Shown: positions 17,789-25,945, counted from the stretch's first letter. The stretch is DNA of 34,957 nt from Candidatus Sericytochromatia bacterium S15B-MN24 CBMW_12 (GCA_002083825.1 DAZV01000028.1:1-34957); one strand, 5' to 3'. The notes: generated from the letters alone by a model not told the origin. Program-made: numbers and translations.

Positions 17789-18172
17789 CTAGGCCGCGTC
17801 GGAATGCCAGGCGCGCTGGACTTCCAGGACCCGCGAAACCTGTTCGATGGTGCAGAATCCGAGCCGGATCACCAGGTGCCCCAGGAGCAGGCCGGTCTTC
17901 TCGTGCTCGTTGATGGCCTCTTCGAGTTGCTCGGCGGCGAGGTAGCCGTGACGCACCAGCATCTGGCCCAGGCGCATGTCGCGATACTGCTGCTCGAGTT
18001 GCTCCTCGAGCTGGCCGAAGGTGAGGTAGCCCAACCCGAAGAGGAGCTCTCCGAGACGCAGGAACGGCTTCTTGGCCTGCTCCGTCAGCGCCCGCTGGAG
18101 CTGCTCATCGGTGATGATGCCCTGAGAAAGAAGTACTTGGCCGAGTCGTTCCCGGCGCGCACCCTGCGACAT
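17789..18172 (-). CDS. Stand-alone protein with four MshEN-like motifs
   Basis: A 127-residue protein made almost entirely of four similar units starting at about residues 9, 39, 67 and 97. Each follows the pattern (R)LGxxLxxxGxxTxxQLxxxL..Q. This is the 24-residue motif of the MshEN (type II secretion ATPase N-terminal) domain, in which motif pairs bind cyclic di-GMP in MshE. Four motifs could make two such sites. It lacks the ATPase part of MshE/GspE, so it may be a free c-di-GMP effector or adaptor. AAGGAGG lies six bases before the ATG. Ligand binding is inferred from family knowledge and is not certain, because the key positions vary among units. Confidence 0.7.
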   Translation of the reverse strand: MSQGARRERLGQVLLSQGIITDEQLQRALTEQAKKPFLRLGELLFGLGYLTFGQLEEQLEQQYRDMRLGQMLVRHGYLAAEQLEEAINEHEKTGLLLGHLVIRLGFCTIEQVSRVLEVQRAWHSDAA

Positions 18173-18311
18173 GGCGATCCTCCTTCTACATCGGGAAGCG
18201 ACACCGAGGCTCCCCCACCTGAAATCCTAGCAGGCGATCCCCTTAACAGCCAAGGAACGCGCCGCATGGTAGCCTGTAGTTGGCACGTAGTTCTAGATAG
18301 GAGTATATCCC

Positions 18312-18557
18312 TTGACCGAGATGATGAAACTCTACCAGTTCGAATCCTGCCCTTACTGCAAGTTGGTTCGTGAGCTCATGAGCGACTTGCAACTCTCCTA
18401 CATCAACATCAACGTCCCCCGCGACAAGTCCCAGCGCCATGAGGTCATGAGGGTCTCCGGCCAGCCTACCGTCCCCGTGCTGGTGGACGGAGACGTCGTG
18501 CTGGACGATGAGGAGAAGATTATCCCCTACCTGCGCGAGAAGTACGGCAAGAAGTAA
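18312..18557 (+). CDS. Glutaredoxin-like protein
   Basis: An 81-residue thioredoxin-fold protein with the dithiol active site CPYC near residue 14, cis-proline motif TVPVLVDG and a C-terminal helix (KIIPYLREKYGK). It matches the glutaredoxin/GST N-terminal fold and may reduce disulfides or glutathionylated proteins. TTG is chosen as start because TAGGAG lies eight bases before it. ATG codons three and four codons later are alternatives. A GC-rich hairpin follows the stop at once. Confidence 0.85.
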   Translation: MTEMMKLYQFESCPYCKLVRELMSDLQLSYININVPRDKSQRHEVMRVSGQPTVPVLVDGDVVLDDEEKIIPYLREKYGKK

Positions 18558-18576
18558 GGGGCGCCTCAGGCGCCCC
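18558..18576 (+). terminator. Hairpin after the glutaredoxin-like gene
   Basis: GGGGCGCCT and AGGCGCCCC form a nine-base perfect stem with a single-base centre, starting directly after the TAA stop. As DNA it is nearly a perfect palindrome. No T-run follows, as seen for other hairpins in the window. Confidence 0.45.
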
Positions 18577-18756
18577 TCAAGGGGTAAGGGCCGGTGCGGG
18601 GCGCCTGCTAGGGGTGATTGAAATCAACGCCCTCAGGTCCCGCAACCGACCCTTGTGATTAAACTTACCAGACAAGGCTGGGCGAAGCTTCTTGCTTGCC
18701 ATACAGGAAAGTTAAGCGAAAGTGACGAAACGCCTGTGGCTCGCGCCTTCGGGCGT

Positions 18757-19632
18757 TTACTTCTTTCCGAACCAGACGTCTTCCGACATCCGGGTCTCGC
18801 CGTCCCGTACGTAGCTCGAGCGCTCGAGGGTCTCCCCACGATCGTTCTTCTCGTGGTGCATCTGAACCGACATCTCGGTGATCCCGAGTTCTGCCAGGGT
18901 CTTGAGTTCGCCGCCTTCCAGCTTGGCATCCCCGTCGTCGACCCAGACCTTCAAGCCGTCGAGTTCCTTGCCGGTGAGCTTGCCATCCCCATCCTTGTCC
19001 AGGGCCTTGAGCTTCTCGAACCCGTTGGCATGCTTGCCGCCTTCGTCCCCGAAGAGCCGGGTCCCGTTGATCTCCCCGTCGGTGAGCATGGCTCCGGTCG
19101 CACCGCCATCCCGGTCATCGACCAGCAGGCCGTCTCCGTCTCCGCTCATCCATTCGATCTCGTCCTTCTTCCCGTCGCCGTCGATGTCGAAGGAAACGGT
19201 CCGACCGAGCGTGTCGACCTGTGCATCCTTGGCCGTGCTCTGGCCCGTCACGCCGATCTTGCCGTCGTTGTTGAGATCCAAGGCGATGGGGTCGCTGCGA
19301 CGCGGCGGCGGAGCCTTGAAGACCTCGCCCATCTCCATCCAGGGAATTCCCTGCGGAACGCGGTCCTTCCAGGGATCCGGCATGACCACTTCGTAATCGT
19401 CGGCCCAGCTCCGGCTGGGAACTGCTGGAGCGGCGTCACCGGGCAGATCGACGGCGTCCCCCCAGGTGGTCCTAGGCGGTGTTACCGGAGTCTCGGCGGC
19501 GGGAATGGTGACGGCCTCCGCCCAGTTGCTGGTCTTCGGAGTATCATCCGGCAGCGTGATGGTATCGGTTCGGGGCGTGTAGACGAGTTCCGCCCACTGG
19601 TTAGTGTTGCTTCCGCCGATCGGGCTGCTCAT
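18757..19632 (-). CDS. Calcium-binding RTX-associated-domain protein with N-terminal Trp-motif repeats
   Basis: A 291-residue acidic protein without a signal peptide. The N-terminal 85 residues hold four short repeats centred on W13, W37, W57 and W76 (pattern W(A/G)(E/D)xV/Y, for example NWAEAV and TWGDAV) in Pro/Thr-rich linkers. The rest matches the EF-like domain often found in large RTX proteins: ALDLNNDGKI, SFDIDGDG, GDGLLV, RLFGD, ANGFEKLKALDKDGDG and LKTLAELGI. An EF-type loop D212-x-D-x-D-G...E223 is complete. The RTX nonapeptide repeats themselves are absent. GAGAGGAG precedes the ATG. A conserved upstream element is shared with the metalloprotease-like gene at 25946. It is likely exported by a route other than Sec (inference). 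Confidence 0.75.
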   Translation of the reverse strand: MSSPIGGSNTNQWAELVYTPRTDTITLPDDTPKTSNWAEAVTIPAAETPVTPPRTTWGDAVDLPGDAAPAVPSRSWADDYEVVMPDPWKDRVPQGIPWMEMGEVFKAPPPRRSDPIALDLNNDGKIGVTGQSTAKDAQVDTLGRTVSFDIDGDGKKDEIEWMSGDGDGLLVDDRDGGATGAMLTDGEINGTRLFGDEGGKHANGFEKLKALDKDGDGKLTGKELDGLKVWVDDGDAKLEGGELKTLAELGITEMSVQMHHEKNDRGETLERSSYVRDGETRMSEDVWFGKK

Positions 19633-19693
19633 CGCGCGTTCTCCTCTCGATTCAAACTCTTGTTATTCTCCTTATGCCACCGTTTGCACGGGA

Positions 19694-19740
19694 GCTGCGC
19701 GATTTTACGCAGACTTGTCAGGACGTAAGAGAGTTTTAAC
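19694..19740 (-). promoter_or_regulatory. Conserved upstream element, copy A
   Basis: This block aligns with 27485-27532 over nearly its whole length with one gap, including ACGCAG, CTTGTC and TTTTAAC. It ends about 60 bases before the start codon of the RTX-domain gene and immediately follows the stop of the neighbouring lipoprotein gene. On the minus strand it reads GTTAAAA ... TGACAAG ... GCGTAAAATCGCGC. A promoter plus operator is the likely role; the sigma factor is not identified. Confidence 0.55.
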
Positions 19741-19755
19741 AATCGGCTCGCGCGC

Positions 19756-21747
19756 TCAGTGGCCAAATTGCCGGTTCAGCTTGCGCACGACATGATTGAC
19801 CGAATCACAGAAGTAGACCTCGCCGTCGGGGCCCGTCGCCAGGCCGGAAAGACCCTTGAGCAGCGCGTCCTGGGCCTCCGCGTCTCCTTCCTGGCTTCCT
19901 CCGCCCGCGGCGCTGTCCACCCGGCCGGTCTCGAGGTCGATGACCCGCAGACGCCGGTTGAGCGCGTCGTTGAAGTAGAGGTGGCGACCATCCTTCGCCA
20001 TCGCGATCCCGCCGTTGGGGATCTCGGGGGACGCCGGATCGACGAGGTTGAGCTGGGCGTCCCTGGCCGGCCCGCCGTCGCCCGTGAAGCCCCGCTTCTC
20101 CGGACCTCCCATGAGGAAGGAAATCTTGCCCTCCGCGGGCTTCGCCGGATCGAAGACGATCTCCCGGATGGCGTTCCCCAGGGCCTTCACCGCGCCGTCC
20201 GACTCGGTGGGATTGGTGCCCTCCCACACGTAGAGCCGATCCTTGCCGTCCGTGCCCCGCTTCCACGCCACGTCGAAGGGGCGGTGGATGACCGCTGCCG
20301 TCGCGTCCTGCTCGGCCGTCCAGTAGGCTTTCAGCTTATCGTCCGGGATGGTCGTGTAACCGTCCTGGTCGAAACTCCGGTAGCCCGCCACGGTCGTGAC
20401 CTGGCCCGTGGCGCGATCGATCCGGCGGATCAGGTTGTTGCGGCGATCGGCCAGGTAGAGGTTCCCCTCCGCATCCGAGGTCACGCCCGTGACGGCGGTG
20501 AAGCTCGCCTGCGAGAGTTCCCCGTCGTCATTCCCTGCCGGGCCGCTTCCGAGGATGTACGAGTGTCCCGCCTGCATGGGCATCCCGAAGTTAACGGCCG
20601 TTTTGCGGCAGAGGAAGACCAGCACGTCGTTTTGGCCGTCATCGCCCTGCAAGGAGACGATCGCATTTCCGTCCGGATCGCAGGTGATGTCCTGCACTTC
20701 GGGGAGGATCGTGTTCGCGAAGCTCACGCCGTCGTCCGAGCGCCCGGGAACCGTCACCGAGCCGTCGCCCTGGAAGCCGCCGATGAACGTGCTGCTGCCG
20801 TCGGGTTTCACCCAGCGCACGCCGTGGTGGTTCTTCTCCGTGATGAAGAGGTTGCCTTCCGCGTCGGCGGCTACCCCGGTCGGCAAGTGCAGGCCGACCC
20901 GGGTCGCGATGCCGTCTTCCTGCATGACCCCGAGGGCATACGTGCCCGCTGCCGTCGACAGTGCCACCACGCGACGGCCCAGCAGGCTTGCCCAGCCGTT
21001 GCTGAGGGTTTCGCTGCGGGAGCCGTAGGCTGCCAGGTAAATCTGGTTCATGCGATCGGCCATTCCCAGTGTGAGATCCGGGATCGGAAGCGAGCCGTCG
21101 TCCAGGAGCTTCTGGGTCTCGGCGACGAGCGCCGGAAACATCGAGAGGGCGTCCGGGTAGTCTCCCATGGTTTTTCCCGCCTTCGCGGCCTGTGCCCGGA
21201 AGAACTCCGTCACGTAGGTGGTCGCTACGCTGATGTCGACCCGGTTCTTGCCCGTCTGGGTCCTGGTGTAGCCGACCATGCGGCGATTGCCCGAGAGCAT
21301 GGCGCTGACGATGACCTGCTTCTTGGAGGGCAGGACGTGATCCAGGCTGTAAGCGCCTTTCGCGTCGGTGGTCGCCACGATGGGTCGGCCCGCGGAATCG
21401 GTGTAGAACTTCTCGTTCGGGGTGAGGAGATAGACGAGGGTGCTCGCCAGGGGCTGCTCATCCAGAGCGCTGACGCGGTAGCTGCCGCCGTTGTTGGAGA
21501 TGAGGCTACCACCGTTGTTGGAGATGATGCTACCACCGTTGTTGGAGATGATGCCGCCGCCGTTGTTGGAGATGATCTCGCTCGGAATCCGGACGTTCCC
21601 GACGAGGCTTGCGCCGTTGTTGGAGACCAGATCCGATTGGTCTTGCGGGTTGCCGGTTTTCGGCAACTTCAGGAATCCTGGAGTGCAGGCGGTGAGGCAG
21701 ACAGTCAGGCTCAGGGCCATGAGGCCGCGAAGAAGGGTGAATCTCAT
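19756..21747 (-). CDS. ISNN-repeat lipoprotein with NHL propeller (second of a paralogous pair)
   Basis: A 663-residue lipoprotein with lipobox LTAC (Cys21). SNN motifs at 42-44, 60-62, 68-70, 76-78 and 84-86 form an (S/G)(I/L)ISNNGG octapeptide array ending in SYRV. A regulatory-like beta domain follows (ALVYLLTP-like STLVYLLTPNEKFY, near 110), then a helical block shared with its neighbour (VATTYVTEFFRAQAAKAGK, near 175). The C-terminus (about 280-663) is an NHL-type propeller: GVAADAEGNLFITE, GDDGELSQASF, GNLYLADRRNNLIRRID, FTGDGGPARDAQLN and GEVYFCDSVNHVVRKL. Extracytoplasmic recognition or scaffolding is likely. The ATG follows GGAG and lies nine bases after the stop of the paralogue, so the two are co-transcribed. 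Confidence 0.8.
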   Translation of the reverse strand: MRFTLLRGLMALSLTVCLTACTPGFLKLPKTGNPQDQSDLVSNNGASLVGNVRIPSEIISNNGGGIISNNGGSIISNNGGSLISNNGGSYRVSALDEQPLASTLVYLLTPNEKFYTDSAGRPIVATTDAKGAYSLDHVLPSKKQVIVSAMLSGNRRMVGYTRTQTGKNRVDISVATTYVTEFFRAQAAKAGKTMGDYPDALSMFPALVAETQKLLDDGSLPIPDLTLGMADRMNQIYLAAYGSRSETLSNGWASLLGRRVVALSTAAGTYALGVMQEDGIATRVGLHLPTGVAADAEGNLFITEKNHHGVRWVKPDGSSTFIGGFQGDGSVTVPGRSDDGVSFANTILPEVQDITCDPDGNAIVSLQGDDGQNDVLVFLCRKTAVNFGMPMQAGHSYILGSGPAGNDDGELSQASFTAVTGVTSDAEGNLYLADRRNNLIRRIDRATGQVTTVAGYRSFDQDGYTTIPDDKLKAYWTAEQDATAAVIHRPFDVAWKRGTDGKDRLYVWEGTNPTESDGAVKALGNAIREIVFDPAKPAEGKISFLMGGPEKRGFTGDGGPARDAQLNLVDPASPEIPNGGIAMAKDGRHLYFNDALNRRLRVIDLETGRVDSAAGGGSQEGDAEAQDALLKGLSGLATGPDGEVYFCDSVNHVVRKLNRQFGH
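21488..21583 (-). repeat. Four tandem 24-bp units encoding the ISNN octapeptide array
   Basis: Units begin at 21488, 21512, 21536 and 21560. The first 15 bases of each (CCGTTGTTGGAGATG on the plus strand) are identical and the rest is nearly so. Each encodes eight residues. The in-frame near-identity at DNA level suggests recent slippage expansion, so copy number may vary between strains. Confidence 0.85.
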
Positions 21748-21756
21748 GGTGATCTC

Positions 21757-23580
21757 CTAGAGTCCGAACTTCAGCCAGAGGCGCCGCAGCTTGTTCGAGC
21801 GCCCGTCCGCAATGAGCAGGTTGCCATCGGCGTCGAAGGCGATGCTCGCCACCTCGCCGAGCCCCGCGCGACGCGAGTCCCCGATGGCGCTTGGAACCCC
21901 CGGATCGGTGCCTGCGAGGGTGTAGACCTTCACGCCGTCGAACATGCGCACGCGCCGGTGATCTTGATCGGCGATGAACATGCGTCCCTGCCCGTCGAAG
22001 ACGACCTTGTGCGGGTAAGAGAAGGAAGCCTTGTCCTTGGGAACGCCTTCCGGGTGATCCAGGTCGACGAAGCCCGCCTCCTTGCTCGCGGGCAGCTTGC
22101 CGTTCTCGAGGGCGCCGGGAGGCTGGAGCATGTTGCCGTAGGCGGTGCTGCCGAGTCCGTGCCCGAGGATCGTCTCGGTGGTGAAGACGCCGTCGCTGAG
22201 GTTGATTCGCCGGATCCGGTGATTGAGGGTGTCCGAGACGTAGAGGTAGTCCTGATCGTCGGCGGCTTGCAGGGTGAGGTTGGTCGGATAATTGAAGCGG
22301 GCGGTCGTTCCCGCCGTCGCGGCGTCTCCGGCGAAGGTGGAAGCATCCGCGCGATTTCCCGCGATCACCTCGAAGCTCTCGGCGATTTGGGCGCCGTCGT
22401 CGTCCAGCGCCATGTTCGCAAACAGTCGGTATGCCACGATCTCGTTCGTGGAGTCGCTCGCGGCGTAGAAGACGCCTTCCTTCTGGGCCAGATCGAAGGC
22501 CCGGAACGGGACGGCGTCACCGCTGGAATTCCAGCCGCTGCGAATCCAGAGCGAGGTGTTGTAGAACAAGTCATCGGCGGTGAAGGCCTTGCTCAGATCG
22601 AATCCGTAGTGTCCGTTCCAGCCGGTGGGCACGCCCACGTGCAGCAGCCCGTCGAGCGCGAGCATTCCGCCGACGTAGTCGACCCCGTCGGCGCGCGGCG
22701 CCTTGGTGATGTCCTCGAAGGTTCCGTCGGGCTTGCGGCGCCGAATTTGCAGATTGAAATCGTTGAACCCGGCAGTGTAGAGGTTGCCGTTCTCGTCGAC
22801 GTGGATCGAGAGGGCGTTCAGCCCCGCGTCGAGTCCCGCGTCCACCTCGTCGATGAGCAGCGGGCGGTAGCCCAGGAGGCGCTTCCAGGCGTCGCTGAGG
22901 GCCTGATTGTCGGCGCCGAAGGCGCGGACGTAGGCATGGCGCATGGCGGGGATGGCGTTCACGCCGAGATCGGGAAGGGGCATCTTCCCGCTGGTGAGCA
23001 GCTCTCGGGTCATGGTGATAATCTTGGGGAGTTCGTCGGTGAGGGCGGGGTAGTCGGCCATCGACTTGCCCGCGAGGCGGGCCTGATCGCGGAAGAACTC
23101 CGCCGCCACCGTGGTGGCCACGTCCACGTCGTACTCGTTCGCTCCCTTGGCGGGGATCATGAAGCCGACCAAACGCTTGTTATTGGCCAGGAGGACCGTG
23201 ATCACGACCGGGACCCCCGCTGGGGCGGCCGTGAACGCGTAGCGTCCTTCCGAATCGGTGAGGGTGTGAAGCGCCTTGCCGTCCGTTCCCGCGTAGAAGC
23301 GCTCGTCAGGAGCGGTCAAGTATACCAGGGCCTGCGCTGCGGGCTGCTGATCGAGCCCTAGTAACCGGTAGCCGGCCCCGTTGTTGCTGATGAGCGTGGC
23401 GGGGCCGCGAACCAGACCCGAGAGGCTCGCGGCGTTGTTGCTGATGAGCGTGTCCTGCTCGGACCCGCCGGGGTTCGGGACGTCGTTATCAAAAAGCGAG
23501 GGAGGGGGCGCGCATCCTGCCACGGTCAAGGACAAAGCGAGCGATATGAGCAGTGAAGGGGTTACTGGCGGGATGCGCAT
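21757..23580 (-). CDS. ISNN-repeat lipoprotein with NHL propeller (first of a paralogous pair)
   Basis: A 607-residue lipoprotein with lipobox VAGC (Cys23). SNN motifs lie at 47-49 and 65-67, the second followed by GYRL. The beta domain (ALVYLTAPDERFYAGTDG, then DSEGRYAFTAAPAG) and helical block (ATTVAAEFFRDQARLAGKS) align with the downstream paralogue. The C-terminal half contains propeller strands such as ENGNLYTAGFND, DYLYVSDTLNHRIRRIN, GRMFIADQDHRRVRMF and GNLLIADGRSNKLRRL. AAGGAAG precedes the ATG. It starts 27 bases after the candidate cysteine-protease gene and ends nine bases before its paralogue, so all three are probably one transcript. The molecule it recognises is unknown. Confidence 0.8.
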   Translation of the reverse strand: MRIPPVTPSLLISLALSLTVAGCAPPPSLFDNDVPNPGGSEQDTLISNNAASLSGLVRGPATLISNNGAGYRLLGLDQQPAAQALVYLTAPDERFYAGTDGKALHTLTDSEGRYAFTAAPAGVPVVITVLLANNKRLVGFMIPAKGANEYDVDVATTVAAEFFRDQARLAGKSMADYPALTDELPKIITMTRELLTSGKMPLPDLGVNAIPAMRHAYVRAFGADNQALSDAWKRLLGYRPLLIDEVDAGLDAGLNALSIHVDENGNLYTAGFNDFNLQIRRRKPDGTFEDITKAPRADGVDYVGGMLALDGLLHVGVPTGWNGHYGFDLSKAFTADDLFYNTSLWIRSGWNSSGDAVPFRAFDLAQKEGVFYAASDSTNEIVAYRLFANMALDDDGAQIAESFEVIAGNRADASTFAGDAATAGTTARFNYPTNLTLQAADDQDYLYVSDTLNHRIRRINLSDGVFTTETILGHGLGSTAYGNMLQPPGALENGKLPASKEAGFVDLDHPEGVPKDKASFSYPHKVVFDGQGRMFIADQDHRRVRMFDGVKVYTLAGTDPGVPSAIGDSRRAGLGEVASIAFDADGNLLIADGRSNKLRRLWLKFGL

Positions 23581-23607
23581 GGTCTTCCTTTCGATCGGGC
23601 GACTTTG

Positions 23608-24909
23608 CTAGCCTTTCCGTCCGCGGCTACCCAGGCGCCCGCCCTTTTCAGGCGCTTTCCCCCGGTCCGAGCCGGACGAGTTGGCGAATTCGTTTTCGTT
23701 AGACCACTGCTGCCTCTGGAATTGACTCTGGAGTGTCCGGATTTCCTTGTCCTCGCTTTTCTGCAGGAAAGCGCCGCTGTCGAGCGTGGCCCGGACCACC
23801 AGTTGGTTGAATTCATCCGCGGGCATCGTCACGATCTCGCCGAGGGCTGGGTCCCAGATGTCGACTCCCTTCTCCGAGACGCCCGTGATCGCCACCCCAT
23901 GCAGCCCTGCGTCCGACTGCATGGTGACCTTGACGACCGAGTCCGGCGCATTTTCGAGGGCGAACTTGATGGCCGGCGTCATGTCGACTCCGCGTTCCGC
24001 ATAGAGGGTAAGGTGGTTCTTGCCGATGATGCCGTCATAGAGCATGGCGACCTGATTCGCGTCGAGGCCCGTATCGATGTCTAGGTTGGCCAGATAGAAC
24101 GGGACCTCTTCGCGACTGCTCACCTTCGCGTTGAATGACTGCTGCATGATGGAGCTGAGTGCGGATCGCCCTTTCGGCTGGACGTTCGCGTCGAGTTGCA
24201 GGAAATCCTGCGGGGGCCCGCCAAAGAAATTCGATTGCTGGTCGTTCGGCGTGCCCGGAATGGGCGCCGCGCCCTTGGTGGCGAGACCGACGGCGATGCG
24301 CGCGTAATCTGCCGGCTGGGTGAAGGCGAGCGTCGCTTCGAGCGTCGCCTCGGCGCATGAGGAGGTGGAGTCCCCTTGCATCAACTTTCCCGGTTCGGAC
24401 AACGCCGTGATCAGGTCGCGCGCCAACTCTCCCTTGCTCGCATGCTTCTTGAGGGAGGAATGGATCGATTCCTTGTTGAAGTCGGCGAGGTAGTGCAGGG
24501 TGCTCTTCTTGAAGGTGTCGATGTCCGTGAGCGCGCCACTGTCCAGCATGCGGGATAGCCGGACGCTCAGATCCTTCGCCTCGCCAGGCTCGAGTCCCGC
24601 CGACGCGGTCTCGAGCAGCGTCATGACGGTCGCCCGATCTTTTTCGCTCAGTTCCAGGAACTTCGGATTCTCCGTGATCGGGATCTCATGGGCGATCGCC
24701 GGCTCCTTGGGCGCGTCGATGGCGGGATCCCAGGGGAGGGCACCCATTTCGGGCGCCTGGGGAGCTTGCGCTTGAACATGGTTCTGGTCTGCAAGTGGCG
24801 CAGCTTCGGGAGTGCCTGCAAGAGCCGGCGCGTTCGAGGCAGGAGCGGCAGGAGCGGTGAACGCTGCCATCATGTTCGTGAAACGCGACTGAAAATCGAT
24901 CTGGCTCAT
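23608..24909 (-). CDS. Candidate papain/C39-like cysteine protease without signal peptide
   Basis: A 433-residue protein. The first 80 residues are Ala/Pro-rich and lack a Sec signal. A helical region (about 85-175) precedes a possible catalytic domain: QGDSTSSCAEATLEATLA gives Q178 and C185 in papain-like spacing, H337 lies in GLHGVAITGV and D353 in DIWDPALGEIVTMP. This Cys...HxVxxxG...DP order is that of C39/papain-fold peptidases and some bacterial toxin effectors. The Arg/Gly/Ser-rich tail (about 400-433) is unrecognised. GAGGAGATG lies just before the ATG. It is probably first in the transcript with the two ISNN lipoproteins. The enzyme call rests on motif order only. A transglutaminase or other papain-fold activity is equally possible. 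Confidence 0.5.
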   Translation of the reverse strand: MSQIDFQSRFTNMMAAFTAPAAPASNAPALAGTPEAAPLADQNHVQAQAPQAPEMGALPWDPAIDAPKEPAIAHEIPITENPKFLELSEKDRATVMTLLETASAGLEPGEAKDLSVRLSRMLDSGALTDIDTFKKSTLHYLADFNKESIHSSLKKHASKGELARDLITALSEPGKLMQGDSTSSCAEATLEATLAFTQPADYARIAVGLATKGAAPIPGTPNDQQSNFFGGPPQDFLQLDANVQPKGRSALSSIMQQSFNAKVSSREEVPFYLANLDIDTGLDANQVAMLYDGIIGKNHLTLYAERGVDMTPAIKFALENAPDSVVKVTMQSDAGLHGVAITGVSEKGVDIWDPALGEIVTMPADEFNQLVVRATLDSGAFLQKSEDKEIRTLQSQFQRQQWSNENEFANSSGSDRGKAPEKGGRLGSRGRKG

Positions 24910-25076
24910 ACCATCTCCTCTTTTTCACGGGGACCCGATCGGGCCCATGGCGACGTGCCGGTTGGCCAAATGCGCTGCGAGGACGGGCCTCCGCTTTGTC
25001 CTTAGATCATCATGTACCCGCTTGCCTGCTCGGTCGCGACGACCTAATGGAGGCTTAACGCGACGTTGATGCGTTC

Positions 25077-25745
25077 TCAGCGGGAAGTGAGCGTGCCGTA
25101 AACGTGACGCAGCCATGTCGCCGCATGCTTCAAGAGCTCAGCCGCTTGATCGGTCAACTGGCCGGAATCGAATCCCTGCTTCGGATCGGGCTCCGACTTG
25201 CTCAGTGGCCGCGTCTCGGCCTGGCTCCGCGGCCGCGGGAAAAGACGCTCCAGGGTCGGAATCCCGGTGAACGTGACTCCCATGTTGTAAAGCGGGTAGA
25301 GCGTCCCTCGGAACTTGGACGCGCTGAGGCCCGAGGCTTTCTGTGGGTCTCTGGCCATCGCCAGCTCATGCTCCGCCTGCTGGTACTGCTGTTGCGCGAT
25401 CTGGGTCATGCGCACCGCGTCCGGGTTATCGCCGAGCACCTGCGCCAACTGCATGGTGAAAACCCGCTCGCCCTCCGACACTCCCGTGAAAAGGTCATCG
25501 AGCGAGGACGCTTCCGCCGTGAGGGTCGCGAGCGCGCGGCCCAGGGCGCCGAAACGCGGGCGAAGCGTCACGAGCAGCGCTTCCGCTTCCATGATGACCT
25601 GCCCAAGCGCTTCCTGAGAAAGACTCTCGGACGCCGCGGATGGTGTCTCCGCCGGATAGGCGTAACTGTCCAGCCGGGTGGTGCCGCGCGCTCGCGGCAG
25701 CCCGCGGGTGTCGCGGCGAGAGTCGGGTTGCCGTGGTGATGCCAT
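25077..25745 (-). CDS. Hypothetical helical protein with basic N-terminus
   Basis: A 222-residue protein with no signal peptide. The first 25 residues are very Arg-rich (SRRDTRGLPRARGTTR). The middle (about 40-140) is mostly helical with many Ala, Glu and Gln (QIAQQQYQQAEHELAMARDP) and could form a coiled coil. The C-terminal part has GTLYPLYNMGVTFTG, a linker, then another helix (DQAAELLKHAATWLRHVYG). GAGG lies six bases before the ATG. No family is recognised. It sits between the metalloprotease-like and cysteine-protease-like genes, all on the same strand. The size and helical character would suit a chaperone or carrier for its neighbours, but this is speculation. Confidence 0.5.
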   Translation of the reverse strand: MASPRQPDSRRDTRGLPRARGTTRLDSYAYPAETPSAASESLSQEALGQVIMEAEALLVTLRPRFGALGRALATLTAEASSLDDLFTGVSEGERVFTMQLAQVLGDNPDAVRMTQIAQQQYQQAEHELAMARDPQKASGLSASKFRGTLYPLYNMGVTFTGIPTLERLFPRPRSQAETRPLSKSEPDPKQGFDSGQLTDQAAELLKHAATWLRHVYGTLTSR

Positions 25746-25945
25746 GATTTGCCTCTAAGCCGGCGCGAGCGTCCTTCGCCGCATCGGATGCGGGCTCTGC
25801 AGCCGATTGACGATGCGGGAAATCAGACTGGTTTCCATCGGGTCCTCCTGAGGATCTTGAGATCTTGAAACGAGCGGGCCTTCCTGCTGCTAGGCGGGTT
25901 CCGGCGAGAACGACACCGTCTAGAGGCAGAACGTCACGCCAGCCA

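Noticed and set aside
21488..21583. Tandem units considered as a CRISPR array
   Set aside because: The units are directly adjacent without spacers, keep the reading frame and encode the ISNN octapeptide inside a lipoprotein gene.
19759..23361. A 1200-codon open frame on the plus strand
   Set aside because: It lies exactly opposite the two lipoprotein genes, which have lipoboxes, ribosome binding sites and recognisable domains. Long antisense frames are expected in GC-rich DNA, and this one has no domain and an odd composition rich in Gly, Val, Arg and His.
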